A DNA stretch of 60,839 nucleotides from Sphingobacteriaceae bacterium (GTDB lineage Bacteria; Bacteroidota; Bacteroidia; Sphingobacteriales; Sphingobacteriaceae), in the NCBI GenBank assembly GCA_947479815.1, contig CANKAT010000010.1:1-60839 (forward strand). Direction: 5' to 3'. Both the position numbers and the translations under genes were made by a program. The notes below the pieces were generated by a model. The model searched no databases. It had not been told where the DNA came from and saw nothing but the letters and a program-made list of their open reading frames with translations. This document shows, in pieces, positions 27,549-36,615 of the stretch (within the stretch, counting starts at the first letter, position 1; every line of letters begins with the position of its first letter).

Positions 27549-28403
27549 ATGAATTTAGACAGAGAAATATTAGAACCATTTATTCTTAATGCAATTGCTG
27601 AGGATATTGGTGATGGGGATCACACCTCACTTTCAACTATTCCTGAAGGTAAGTCAGGAAAAGCTAAATTACTTATTAAAGATTCAGGTATTATTGCTGG
27701 TATCGCGGTAGCACTAGAAATTTTCAAAACTATTGATTCAAAACTTAGTACTGAAGTATTAATTAACGATGGGCAGACCGTAAATTATGGTGATATAGCC
27801 TTTTATGTTTCAGGAAGTGTACATTCAATCTTAAAAGCAGAACGCCTCGTTTTAAATACCATGCAAAGAATGAGTGGCATTGCCAGTAAAACTAACCGGA
27901 TTGTAAAGATTCTGGAAGGTACAGGCACACAGGTTCTGGATACCCGAAAAACAACTCCAGGGTTACGTTATCTCGAAAAAATGTCTGTAAAGATTGGGGG
28001 AGGAGTTAACCACAGATTTGGTTTATATGATATGATTCTGATTAAGGATAATCATGTTGACTATGCCGGCGGAATTACCAATGCCATCAGATCTGCACAA
28101 AATTACTTAACACTTAACCAAATCACTATTCCAGTTGAAATAGAAGTTAGAAGCCTTCTTGAGTTAAGCCAAGTGATTGAAATAGGTGGTGTCGACAGAA
28201 TATTACTTGATAATTTTGATTTTGTGTCACTCAGAGAAGCTGTTCAACAGATCAATGGAGTTTATATTACCGAGGCATCGGGAGGAATAACCGAAGAGAA
28301 TGTGTTGGATTATGCACATTGTGGCGTTGATTATGTATCCATTGGTGCTTTGACACATTCGGTAAGAAGCCTCGACATGAGTTTAAAGGCAGTAAATCTC
28401 TAA
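27549..28403 (+). CDS. nadC: Nicotinate-nucleotide pyrophosphorylase (carboxylating)
   Basis: The 284-residue cytoplasmic enzyme converts quinolinate and PRPP to nicotinate mononucleotide in de novo NAD synthesis. Hallmarks are the segment LDTRKTTPGLRYLEKM (about 136-151), KIGGGVNHRFGLYDMILIKDNH (split by the active-site strands) and the C-terminal EASGGI...YAHCGVDYVSIGALTHS. The length is normal. nadA and nadB are not in this window. It is followed by plsY 54 bp downstream on the same strand. Confidence 0.97.
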   Translation: MNLDREILEPFILNAIAEDIGDGDHTSLSTIPEGKSGKAKLLIKDSGIIAGIAVALEIFKTIDSKLSTEVLINDGQTVNYGDIAFYVSGSVHSILKAERLVLNTMQRMSGIASKTNRIVKILEGTGTQVLDTRKTTPGLRYLEKMSVKIGGGVNHRFGLYDMILIKDNHVDYAGGITNAIRSAQNYLTLNQITIPVEIEVRSLLELSQVIEIGGVDRILLDNFDFVSLREAVQQINGVYITEASGGITEENVLDYAHCGVDYVSIGALTHSVRSLDMSLKAVNL

Positions 28404-28457
28404 AAAAAATAAAAATTTAATCATTACACCTGATTGAATTAGTAATATTGCACCTGA

Positions 28458-29102
28458 ATGATTTCAATTTACTCTATTTCGGCTTTAATTATAGCATACC
28501 TTTTTGGCTCTATACCTACGGCAGTGTGGATAGGACAGGCATTCTATGGCATAGATGTTAGAGAATATGGTAGCGGGAATGCAGGTGCTACCAATACCTT
28601 CAGGGTTTTAGGAAAAAAGGCAGGTATTGCAGTAATGATTCTGGACATATTAAAGGGCTATACAGCAACCAATTTGGCCTATTTGATTGGACTATCGGTA
28701 ACGGGCCCGCAAGATTCAGTTCAGTTCGTTAATTATCAGCTTGCACTGGGTGTTACAGCAGTGATGGGTCATTTATTTCCTGTTTTTGCAGGATTTCGTG
28801 GTGGAAAAGGAATAGCAACTTTATTTGGGATGATCTTAGCAGTACACACTGGGGCAGCTTTGATTTGTGTTCTTACCTTTGTTCTAGTATTATTAATTTC
28901 AAAATATGTTTCATTGAGTTCAATACTTTCAGGATTTTCTTTCCCTTTAAGTGTTATTTTCATATTTCAATCTCCTATACGTTCAGTTGTGCTCTATGGA
29001 ATGTGTATCTGTGTATTAATCTTAGTAACACATCAAAAAAATATTGAACGACTATTAAAAGGAAAAGAATCTAAAGTTGATCTGTTTAAAAGAAAGGAAT
29101 AA
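28458..29102 (+). CDS. plsY: Acyl-phosphate:glycerol-3-phosphate acyltransferase
   Basis: The 214-residue inner-membrane protein has about five helices. It transfers an acyl group from acyl phosphate to glycerol 3-phosphate, the first step of phospholipid synthesis. The three cytoplasmic motifs are visible: YLFGSIPTAVWIG near the start, REYGSGNAGATNTFR (about 35-49) and HLFPVFAGFRGGKGIAT (about 105-121). A near-match -7 box (TAATATTG, one mismatch) precedes the ATG by 9 nt, so it may have its own promoter in addition to read-through from nadC. Confidence 0.96.
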   Translation: MISIYSISALIIAYLFGSIPTAVWIGQAFYGIDVREYGSGNAGATNTFRVLGKKAGIAVMILDILKGYTATNLAYLIGLSVTGPQDSVQFVNYQLALGVTAVMGHLFPVFAGFRGGKGIATLFGMILAVHTGAALICVLTFVLVLLISKYVSLSSILSGFSFPLSVIFIFQSPIRSVVLYGMCICVLILVTHQKNIERLLKGKESKVDLFKRKE

Positions 29103-29187
29103 TAGCTCCTTGTATTTTTTTAATAAATCCGCACTATGATTATCATAAATCAGCGCGGCTTTTAGAATTGCTCTGTTTTTTCTATTC

Positions 29188-30492
29188 TCAGGCACCACTT
29201 GCTTTACCTAATTGAGGGGTATTCAGGGATAAGACTTCAAGGATAGCCATCCCTTTTAATAAACATTCATCGTATTCCTTTTCAGGTTCTGAATCTAATG
29301 TGATTGCACTTCCGGCATGAAAAGACAGGTAGTTTGAATCCGCATTGTAAAGAATAGTACGGATCACTACATTGAAGTCGAAATCACCATTGGGAGCAAA
29401 ATACCCAAGAGCCCCTGAATATACTCCGCGTTTGCTGCGTTCATATTTTTCTGCAAGTTGCATCGCACTTATCTTAGGAGCACCGGTCATTGATCCCATT
29501 GGAAAAGTGTTTGAAATTATTGTGGTATTTGGAAGGCCTTCTTTTACTTCGCAAACTACTGTGGATATCATTTGATGAACTTGTTTAAAGCTATATAAGC
29601 CAAAAAGTTCTTCTACTTTTACTGTCCCAGGCTTTGCGCTTTTTGTCAGATCGTTTCGCACCAGATCAACGATCATTACATTTTCAGACCTTTCTTTTTC
29701 GTTCTTCAGGAGCAAATTCTTTTGCTCTTCATCCTGAATGATATTTGATTTTCGGGAAGAAGTGCCTTTTATTGGCTGACTAATTAGTTTATTTCCTCTC
29801 CGACTAAGGAATCGCTCCGGAGTTGCTGAAATAATGAAATGATTATTTATTTTGAAATAGTTTGCGAATGGGGTAGGTGATGTATTGTTTAGTTGAATGA
29901 AGACTTCAATTGGGTTAATACAATAGTTTTCAGCATAAAATTCCTGGCAAAAGTTAAGTTCATAAATATCACCCCTTTGGATATGTTTCTGAATTTGTTT
30001 GACTGAACTAATATATTCTTCCCTGCTAAAGCGGCCTTGAATTTTGGGTTTTGTAGTAGGAATTCCTGATGTTGGTATTTCATACTCATTTAAAACTTTC
30101 CAAAGGTCATCAGGTAAATCAGTAGTGATCTGAACCTCATTTCCCTTAATTTGAATGGAATGTTGAGGCAGGAAAAAGAAAATATCCTGAAATCCAAGAT
30201 GATCTGGATTAAGTGAATTTAAATCTTCTGACTGATTTTTAAGGTCATAGGCAAAATAACCTGGAATAAAGTCATGATTTTCAGTTAAAAAGTCGTTTAA
30301 TTGATCAAATGATTCTTTATCTGAATGATTCAGTTCTTTTTTTACTCCCGCTGCTATAAAAACATCAAATGCTGAATAGGGATCAGAATACTGATTTGAA
30401 TCAAAATAACATGCTGTAGAAAATGAATTTGCCCAATGTAAGCCCTTTAGTTTAAACGTGTCTGGATTATCAGTATTAAAAACCTTTAACAT
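29188..30492 (-). CDS. pabB: Aminodeoxychorismate synthase component I
   Basis: The 434-residue chorismate-binding enzyme makes 4-amino-4-deoxychorismate from chorismate and ammonia for folate. The C-terminal catalytic domain shows SATPERFLSR, QPIKGTSSR, the metal region IVDLVRNDL, FPMGSMTGAPK and YSGALGYF. The N-terminal domain is short and divergent, which fits PabB better than TrpE, although the two are hard to separate by eye. It sits 52 bp downstream of purA on the same strand. Confidence 0.88.
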   Translation of the reverse strand: MLKVFNTDNPDTFKLKGLHWANSFSTACYFDSNQYSDPYSAFDVFIAAGVKKELNHSDKESFDQLNDFLTENHDFIPGYFAYDLKNQSEDLNSLNPDHLGFQDIFFFLPQHSIQIKGNEVQITTDLPDDLWKVLNEYEIPTSGIPTTKPKIQGRFSREEYISSVKQIQKHIQRGDIYELNFCQEFYAENYCINPIEVFIQLNNTSPTPFANYFKINNHFIISATPERFLSRRGNKLISQPIKGTSSRKSNIIQDEEQKNLLLKNEKERSENVMIVDLVRNDLTKSAKPGTVKVEELFGLYSFKQVHQMISTVVCEVKEGLPNTTIISNTFPMGSMTGAPKISAMQLAEKYERSKRGVYSGALGYFAPNGDFDFNVVIRTILYNADSNYLSFHAGSAITLDSEPEKEYDECLLKGMAILEVLSLNTPQLGKASGA

Positions 30493-30543
30493 AGATACAT
30501 TAATTCAGAATGGCCGCCATATACATATTTTGAGCAGTCTTTA

Positions 30544-31818
30544 TTAGCAGAGTGTTAAAGTTTGTACACGATCAGGGCCTACAGAAAGATATTTTACCGG
30601 GACACCCAGATGTTTTTCAAGATAGTCGATGTAGTTTTTTAATTTTTCTGGAATGGCATCAATTTCGCGAATTCCTGTGATATCTTCTGCCCATCCTGGT
30701 ATAGCCTCAAATATAGGTTCTGCTTTTACAGCATTGATATCATAGGGCATGTAATCAATTAATTCACCATCGTATTTATAATGTGTACAAGCATAAATTG
30801 TTTCAAATCCGCTCAGTACATCAGCTTTGGTCATGACCATTTCTGTTACTCCGTTAAGCATGATGGCATATTTTAATGCAGGAAGGTCAATCCAGCCACA
30901 TCGGCGCGGTCTGCCTGTAGTTGCTCCAAATTCATGACCAATTCTTCTGAGTTCTTCACCCGTTTCATTTTCAAGCTCAGTTGGGAATGGACCGCTGCCT
31001 ACTCGTGTACAATATGCTTTAAATATTCCAATCACACTTCCAATGTTCTTTGGGGCAACACCTAGGCCAGTACAAGCACCTGCAGTAGTGGTGTTGGATG
31101 AGGTTACAAAAGGGTATGATCCAAAGTCGATATCAAGCATAGTGCCTTGAGCGCCTTCGGCTAGTACTTTTTTCCCGTCTCTTAAATATTGATTTACAAA
31201 ATGCTCGCTATCAACTTGGGGTATAGATTTTAATAATTCTACTGCCTCAAAGAATGCGTTTTCTTTTTCAGTATAATCAGGTATTTCACCATAATGTGAT
31301 AAAATTGACCGGTGTTTATTTACCAGTCGATCATAACGTTCACGGAAATCTTTAAGCATGGTATCACCAACGCGTAAGCCATTTCTGCCTGTCTTATCCA
31401 TGTAAGTTGGACCAATACCTTTCAAGGTTGAACCAATCTTTGATGCGCCCATATTGCTTTCAGATGCTGCATCTAGCAATTGGTGAGTAGGCAAAATAAG
31501 GTGTGCTTTGCGGGCAATTACCATCTTTTTTCTTGCAACCGGATCAAATCCATTTTTTTTCAGATTATCAAGTTCTCTTTTTAAGATGATTGGATCGATC
31601 ACCACCCCATTTCCAATCAGGTTCATAGCCTTATCATTGAATATTCCAGAAGGAATAGTGTTCAGAACATATTTCTGATTATCAAACTCCAATGTATGAC
31701 CTGCATTGGGTCCACCCTGAAAACGGGCAATTAAGTCGTATTCCGGACTTAATACATCAACAATTTTTCCTTTTCCTTCATCGCCCCATTGGAGGCCTAA
31801 CAATACGTCAACAGTCAT
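30544..31818 (-). CDS. purA: Adenylosuccinate synthetase
   Basis: The 424-residue enzyme joins IMP and aspartate using GTP in AMP synthesis. The N-terminal GLQWGDEGKGKIVD (8-21) is the GTP/catalytic loop, FQGGPNAGHT follows at about 34-43, and TTTGRPRRCGW is present near residue 305. The length is typical. It lies 32 bp after the Fur-family gene and before pabB, so fur-purA-pabB may form one transcript. Confidence 0.98.
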   Translation of the reverse strand: MTVDVLLGLQWGDEGKGKIVDVLSPEYDLIARFQGGPNAGHTLEFDNQKYVLNTIPSGIFNDKAMNLIGNGVVIDPIILKRELDNLKKNGFDPVARKKMVIARKAHLILPTHQLLDAASESNMGASKIGSTLKGIGPTYMDKTGRNGLRVGDTMLKDFRERYDRLVNKHRSILSHYGEIPDYTEKENAFFEAVELLKSIPQVDSEHFVNQYLRDGKKVLAEGAQGTMLDIDFGSYPFVTSSNTTTAGACTGLGVAPKNIGSVIGIFKAYCTRVGSGPFPTELENETGEELRRIGHEFGATTGRPRRCGWIDLPALKYAIMLNGVTEMVMTKADVLSGFETIYACTHYKYDGELIDYMPYDINAVKAEPIFEAIPGWAEDITGIREIDAIPEKLKNYIDYLEKHLGVPVKYLSVGPDRVQTLTLC

Positions 31819-31850
31819 GATATAAAATACGGGGTATGGGTAAATTAAAA

Positions 31851-32327
31851 TTAATTTTTAGTGATAAATGAATCGCAATGGCCTTCCTTAAGTCGGGAAC
31901 AATTACCATATAAATTCAGAGAATGATGTTTTATTTCGAATTTCAGAATATCACCCATCATACTTTGAATCTGTTGAATTCTGGGGTCACAAAACTCTAC
32001 TACTTTACCGCAATCAAGACAGATAATATGATCATGCTGCTTGTATCCATAAGATTTTTCGAATTGCGCCATATTTTTACCAAACTGATGCTTGGTAACC
32101 AGATCGCATGAAACCAAAAGCTCAAGCGTATTGTAAACAGTAGCACGACTTACCCGATATTTCTTGTTTTTCATGTGGATATACAGTGATTCCACATCAA
32201 AATGGTCGCTTCGAGAATAAATTTCTTCCAGGATTGCGTAGCGTTCCGGGGTTTTTCGCAAGCTTTTATTTTCAAGATAGGCCTCGAAAATTTTAATTAC
32301 CAGTGCAATAGTGTCTTTTCCGGACAT
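31851..32327 (-). CDS. Fur-family metal-responsive repressor
   Basis: The 158-residue protein is called from the second Met (32327), because the upstream ATG at 32348 overlaps a -7 box. It has a winged-helix DNA-binding N-terminus ([31 protein letters not shown] and [13 protein letters not shown] in consecutive helices) and a dimerisation/metal domain with [16 protein letters not shown]. The first structural-zinc pair CLDC is normal. The second cysteine pair is spaced by seven residues ([10 protein letters not shown]), wider than in typical Fur or PerR, so metal specificity (Fe, Mn, Zn or peroxide sensing) cannot be assigned. Confidence 0.9.
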   Translation of the reverse strand: MSGKDTIALVIKIFEAYLENKSLRKTPERYAILEEIYSRSDHFDVESLYIHMKNKKYRVSRATVYNTLELLVSCDLVTKHQFGKNMAQFEKSYGYKQHDHIICLDCGKVVEFCDPRIQQIQSMMGDILKFEIKHHSLNLYGNCSRLKEGHCDSFITKN

Positions 32328-32345
32328 AGTATGTTTTAGTAAATT

Positions 32346-32353
32346 CAAATTTA
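32346..32353 (-). promoter_or_regulatory. -7 box of the Fur-family gene
   Basis: TAAATTTG on the minus strand is an exact TAnnTTTG match. It overlaps the upstream in-frame ATG at 32348 and lies 18 nt before the preferred start at 32327, which supports the shorter protein. Confidence 0.5.
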
Positions 32354-32382
32354 TCCAAAAAATAAGAATATTCAGTATTTAA

Positions 32383-34614
32383 TTAGGAAGCCTTTACCAA
32401 ATCTTCTGAATTTGAATCGAAACGAGTTACTGAAGTAACCCCAACCACTTCCTTAAGCTTATTAATGAGGTTGTCCAGATGTTTTGTATTGTTTACATAA
32501 ACCATGATTGAACCTTCAAAAATACCATCATCTGTATCAACAGTTATTGATCGCATATTTACTTTGAAATCACTAGAAATTACTGTTGTGATTTTATTGA
32601 TCAAGCCAACATCATCGATACCTGTGATATGCAATCCGGTTAAAAATGCTAACTCTTTTTGTGAATTCCATTTAGCTTTTACAATCCTGTACCCGTAATT
32701 TGACATGAGTTTGGCTGCATTTGGGCAATTAGTTCGATGGATCTTAATGCCATCACCAACGGTTACAAACCCAAATACATCATCTCCTGGAATTGGATTG
32801 CAGCAGCTTGAAAGTTTATAATCTAGTTTCTGAAGATCTTCACCAATTAATAAGGTGTCATTATCGTCTCCTTTAACTTTCTTGATTAGCTGTTCATTAT
32901 AGCCGTTGTCTACCTTTTCTGGCTTATTCTCAATAACTTTTTCAGAAGCTACAAACTCTTTAAGGTGTTTTATATCGATTTTACCCTGTGCAACAGTGTA
33001 AAAAAGATCAAGAGTGGATGGAAGCTTGAAATAATAAGAAAGTTTATAAAGATTATCGGTATTGTAAGTTACTTTTAACGATTTTAGTTTGCGCTCTAAT
33101 ATTTCTTTACCTTGCTCAGCGATCTTCCTTTTTTCCTCTTTTAATGAAGATTTGATCTTAGACTTTGCCTTGGCAGTAACCACAAAACTAAGCCAGTCTT
33201 CTTTTGGACTTTGCTTTCCAGAAGTAATGATCTCTACCTGATCACCATTTTGAAGTTTATAAGATAATGGAACTAGTTTATGATTAACCTTGGCTCCGAT
33301 ACAACTTGCCCCGATATCGGTATGAATCTCGAATGCAAAGTCGAGTGCGGTAGCTTCAATAGGTAGCTGAATCAATGCACCCTTTGGTGTGAAAATAAAG
33401 ATCTCATCCGAAAACAAGTTCATCTTAAAGTCATCCAAAAAATCAAGAGCATTGGCTTCCGTGTTACTTAAAAGCTCGCGTACTTTTAGTATCCATTGAT
33501 CAAGTCCACTGTCTGTATTGGGTTCTTCTTTATATTTCCAATGTGCAGCAAATCCTTTTTCAGCAATTTCATTCATACGGTTAGTGCGTATCTGAACTTC
33601 TACCCACTGTCCTCTTGGGCCCATTACTGTAGTATGTAGTGATTCATATCCGTTTGCTCTTGGCGACGATATCCAGTCGCGAAGACGATCCGGATTTGGG
33701 TGGTATAGATCTGTAACTATAGAGTATGCTTTCCAGCAATCTGATTTTTCACTTTCGGGTTTACTATTTAGGATGATGCGGATGGCAAAAAGATCATATA
33801 CCTCATCGAAAGGTATATTTTTCTTCCGCATCTTTGTCCAGATAGAATGGATGGACTTGGGTCTTCCGTACAGGTCTGCATCAAGACCCTGCTCATTTAA
33901 AATTTCATTGATAGGAGTGATAAAATCTCTGATAAAATTTTCTCTCTCCGCTTTTTTCTCATTTAACTGCTGCGCAATGAACTTATAAGTAACCGGTTCC
34001 ATGTATTTCATGGCCAGGTCTTCAAGTTCCGATTTTAAGGTATAAAGTCCAAGCCGGTGTGCTAAAGGAGCATATAGGTACACAGTTTCTGATGAAATTT
34101 TGAGTTGCTTATCTCTAGGCATAAAGTCCATCGTACGCATATTATGCAAGCGATCGGCCAGTTTGATTAAAATCACCCGCACATCATCAGCAAGAGTGAG
34201 AAGCATTTTTCTAAAATTTTCGGCCTGCAATGAGCTGTTGTAATCAAACACCCCTGATATTTTGGTTAATCCGTCAATAATTTTTGCAACTTTTTTCCCA
34301 AACTCACGCTCAATATCATCAAGTGCTATATCAGTATCTTCAACAACATCATGCAACAGCGCACAAACAATCGAAGTAGTGCCCAAACCAATTTCTTCTG
34401 CAGCAATTTGTGCTACAGCAATTGGATGGTAGATATAAGGCTCACCAGATTTTCTGCGCATATTCTGATGGCTTTCTAATGCCATATCGAATGCAATACG
34501 AATCATTCGCTTGTCGCCTTTTTGCATCGTCGGCTTACAAGCCCTTAACAAGGCACGATATCTCTTGAGTATCTCTTTCTTTTCAGCTTCAATATCAATC
34601 ACAAGTTCTTTCAT
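32383..34614 (-). CDS. rel: Bifunctional (p)ppGpp synthetase/hydrolase (Rel/SpoT)
   Basis: The 743-residue protein starts at the ATG at 34614 (MKELVIDIEA), rather than four codons upstream. It has the full long-RSH layout: HD hydrolase domain (HPIAVAQIAAEE...CALLHDVVEDT, about 65-95), synthetase domain (YDLFAIRIIL through ANGYESLHTTVMGP, about 270-350), TGS domain (FTPKGALIQLPIEATALDFAFEIH), a conserved Cys region (SSCCNPIPGDD) and a C-terminal ACT domain. The intact HD motif suggests both synthesis and hydrolysis, as expected where it is the only long RSH. It controls the stringent response. Confidence 0.96.
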   Translation of the reverse strand: MKELVIDIEAEKKEILKRYRALLRACKPTMQKGDKRMIRIAFDMALESHQNMRRKSGEPYIYHPIAVAQIAAEEIGLGTTSIVCALLHDVVEDTDIALDDIEREFGKKVAKIIDGLTKISGVFDYNSSLQAENFRKMLLTLADDVRVILIKLADRLHNMRTMDFMPRDKQLKISSETVYLYAPLAHRLGLYTLKSELEDLAMKYMEPVTYKFIAQQLNEKKAERENFIRDFITPINEILNEQGLDADLYGRPKSIHSIWTKMRKKNIPFDEVYDLFAIRIILNSKPESEKSDCWKAYSIVTDLYHPNPDRLRDWISSPRANGYESLHTTVMGPRGQWVEVQIRTNRMNEIAEKGFAAHWKYKEEPNTDSGLDQWILKVRELLSNTEANALDFLDDFKMNLFSDEIFIFTPKGALIQLPIEATALDFAFEIHTDIGASCIGAKVNHKLVPLSYKLQNGDQVEIITSGKQSPKEDWLSFVVTAKAKSKIKSSLKEEKRKIAEQGKEILERKLKSLKVTYNTDNLYKLSYYFKLPSTLDLFYTVAQGKIDIKHLKEFVASEKVIENKPEKVDNGYNEQLIKKVKGDDNDTLLIGEDLQKLDYKLSSCCNPIPGDDVFGFVTVGDGIKIHRTNCPNAAKLMSNYGYRIVKAKWNSQKELAFLTGLHITGIDDVGLINKITTVISSDFKVNMRSITVDTDDGIFEGSIMVYVNNTKHLDNLINKLKEVVGVTSVTRFDSNSEDLVKAS

Positions 34615-34707
34615 CCTATAACACAATAGCTATTTCTAAAAAACGTTAACATTTTTACAAGGTTACAATTTCTAAATTTCGGTATTAATAAATATAAATA
34701 TTAGCTG

Positions 34708-34715
34708 TATTTTTG
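34708..34715 (+). promoter_or_regulatory. -7 box of the DUF4294-gpx-bshB1 operon
   Basis: TATTTTTG is an exact TAnnTTTG match, 14 nt before the ATG at 34730. The -33 element is not clear. Confidence 0.5.
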
Positions 34716-34729
34716 TAGAGTATAAATTT

Positions 34730-35350
34730 ATGAAATTTTTGAAGCTATCTATAATACTTTTAATGGTTTTGATGTCAAAAATGGCATTATCTCAGTATAA
34801 GAACGACCCAACCGTTAAGGGGATGTCTGATACTATACGAGTTTCTACCACCAACATAGATAATGAATTGATTCCATGGGTTGTTATTCCTGAAATTACG
34901 ATCACTGATACCCGTTTATTCAAATCGCCTGAAGAGAAAACTAAATTCAATCGCTTAAGATATAACGTTTTAAAAGTTTTGCCTTATGCCATGTATGCTA
35001 GGAGGAAATATTCAGAACTACAAGTACAGTTGAATTATGCAAAAACCAGAAAAGAGAAAAGAGTATTAATAAAGAACTTCGAAGGTGAAATAAAAAATAT
35101 GTTTAATAAAGAGATTAAGAATCTAACGATTACACAAGGCGGGATTTTGATTAAATTGATTGATAGAGAAACAGGAGCAAGTAGTTATGATCTACTGAAA
35201 GATATGAAAGGTGGGATAACTGCATTCTTTTACCAGTCAATTGCAAGATTTTTTGGCAACAACCTCAAAAACACCTATGATCCTCAAGAAGATAGAGATA
35301 TAGAAGCCATCATACAAGCCTCTGGCTATTACTCTTACAGCTATTTATGA
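34730..35350 (+). CDS. DUF4294-family secreted protein
   Basis: The 206-residue protein has a signal peptide (MKFLKLSIILLMVLMSKMALSQ) and a polar mature part with the DUF4294 pattern (VLPYAMYARRKYSELQ, then KNLTITQGGILIKLIDRETG). The family is largely restricted to Bacteroidota and has no assigned function. It is rich in basic residues and appears periplasmic or outer-membrane associated. Its stop overlaps the gpx ATG (ATGA), so translation is coupled to the peroxidase gene. Confidence 0.85.
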   Translation: MKFLKLSIILLMVLMSKMALSQYKNDPTVKGMSDTIRVSTTNIDNELIPWVVIPEITITDTRLFKSPEEKTKFNRLRYNVLKVLPYAMYARRKYSELQVQLNYAKTRKEKRVLIKNFEGEIKNMFNKEIKNLTITQGGILIKLIDRETGASSYDLLKDMKGGITAFFYQSIARFFGNNLKNTYDPQEDRDIEAIIQASGYYSYSYL

Positions 35351-35853
35351 ATAAAAAATCAGTTTACCAGTTCACTGTTCAGAGATTGGACGGTACAGAA
35401 ACGAATTTGCTGGATTATAAGGGTAAAGTATTGTTAATTGTAAATACTGCTTCAGAATGCGGGTTTACTCCTCAACTAAAAGATCTCGAAAAACTTTACA
35501 AGGATCATGAAGGTGATGATTTTGAGATCCTTGCTTTTCCTTCAAATGATTTTGGTGGACAGGAACCATTAGAGGGAGCCTCAATAAGTACTTTTTGCGA
35601 GGTTAATTTCGGAGTAAGCTTTCCTATTTTTGATAAGATACGTGTCAGAGGAGAGTATGCTCACCCATTGTACAAATTTCTTTCTGATAAAAAACTTAAT
35701 GGAAGTGTAGGCGCTAGTCCTAGATGGAATTTTCATAAATATCTAATCAATAAGGAAGGTGAGATTGTTGATTTCTTTTACCCATTTACTAAGCCCAGCT
35801 CTTCTAGAATTAAAAAGAAGATCAATAAATTACTGAATTCAACCTCTTTATGA
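35347..35853 (+). CDS. Glutathione-peroxidase-family thiol peroxidase
   Basis: The 168-residue thioredoxin-fold enzyme has peroxidatic Cys38 (NTASECGFT) encoded by an ordinary Cys codon rather than UGA. The family tetrad partners are Gln72 (FGGQEP) and Trp127-Asn128 (RWNFHKYL). Cys84 (STFCEVNFG) is placed like the resolving Cys of two-cysteine, thioredoxin-dependent members. It has no signal peptide, so it is cytoplasmic. It overlaps DUF4294 upstream and bshB1 downstream by 4 nt each. The gene context raises bacillithiol as an alternative reductant, but this is not shown. Confidence 0.93.
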   Translation: MNKKSVYQFTVQRLDGTETNLLDYKGKVLLIVNTASECGFTPQLKDLEKLYKDHEGDDFEILAFPSNDFGGQEPLEGASISTFCEVNFGVSFPIFDKIRVRGEYAHPLYKFLSDKKLNGSVGASPRWNFHKYLINKEGEIVDFFYPFTKPSSSRIKKKINKLLNSTSL

Positions 35854-36566
35854 AGTTAGACATACTCGTATTTGCGGTGCATCCTGATGATGCAGAATTA
35901 GGATGCTCTGGAACAATTTTGAAACATATTGCTGGAGGTAGAAAGGTTGGTATAATCGATCTCACAAGAGGTGAATTAGGCACCCGTGGCACAGCTGAAA
36001 CACGTGACCAGGAAACAATTGAGTCAACTAAGATTTTAGGCCTGCATGTGCGCCAAAATCTTGAAATGAGGGATGGTTTTTTTCGTAATGATGAGGAGCA
36101 TCAACTTAAGATTATTCAGATGATCCGTAAATATACTCCTGAAATTGTTTTATGTAATGCTTTAGATGACCGTCATCCTGACCATCGCAGAGCGAGTGAT
36201 TTGGTAAATGATGCAGTTTTTCTTTCAGGACTTCCTAAAATTAAGACAGAGCTGCATCAGGAATCTCAAATGGCTTATAGACCCCGTTTAATGCTTCAAT
36301 ACATTCAGGATAGATATATTGAACCTGATATTATAGTAGATGTAAGTGATTTTTGGGATAAAAAAATGGAATGTATTCATGCTTTCAAAACACAGTTTTT
36401 TAACGCATCAAGTGATGATCAGGAAACCTATATTTCTTCTCCCCACTTTTTAAAATCAATAGAGGCACGTTCACGCGAATTAGGAAAGTCAATCAATGCT
36501 ATTCATGCCGAGGGCTTTACCTGTAGAAAATTGCTTGGTATTGATGATTTAATGGATTTGAAATAA
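35850..36566 (+). CDS. bshB1: Bacillithiol biosynthesis deacetylase BshB1
   Basis: The 238-residue LmbE/PIG-L-fold zinc enzyme removes acetyl from GlcNAc-malate to give GlcN-malate in bacillithiol synthesis. Zinc ligands are visible as His11 and Asp14 (AVHPDDAELG) and His112 in DRHPDHRRASD; Asp13 would be the catalytic base. RGELGTRGT is the BshB1-type signature that sets it apart from mycothiol enzymes. Other bsh genes are not in the window. It is the last gene of the DUF4294-gpx-bshB1 operon, with a hairpin/T-run following. Confidence 0.93.
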   Translation: MKLDILVFAVHPDDAELGCSGTILKHIAGGRKVGIIDLTRGELGTRGTAETRDQETIESTKILGLHVRQNLEMRDGFFRNDEEHQLKIIQMIRKYTPEIVLCNALDDRHPDHRRASDLVNDAVFLSGLPKIKTELHQESQMAYRPRLMLQYIQDRYIEPDIIVDVSDFWDKKMECIHAFKTQFFNASSDDQETYISSPHFLKSIEARSRELGKSINAIHAEGFTCRKLLGIDDLMDLK

Positions 36567-36576
36567 GTTTTTTAAA

Positions 36577-36615
36577 GCCAGCCCGGATTAAACAAAGACT
36601 GGCAGAGTTTTTTTT
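36577..36615 (+). terminator. Terminator between bshB1 and lat
   Basis: GCCAG (36577-36581) pairs with CTGGC (36599-36603) across a 17-nt loop, followed by AGAG and eight T residues. It serves the plus-strand operon; the T-run touches the stop of the convergent lat gene. Confidence 0.55.

Noticed and set aside
29125-29172. CCGC/GCGG hairpin between plsY and pabB as a terminator
   Set aside because: Short stem with a large loop and only a brief T-run; kept out for lack of support.
35456-35461. Selenocysteine in the glutathione-peroxidase-family protein
   Set aside because: The catalytic position is a normal Cys codon (TGC).
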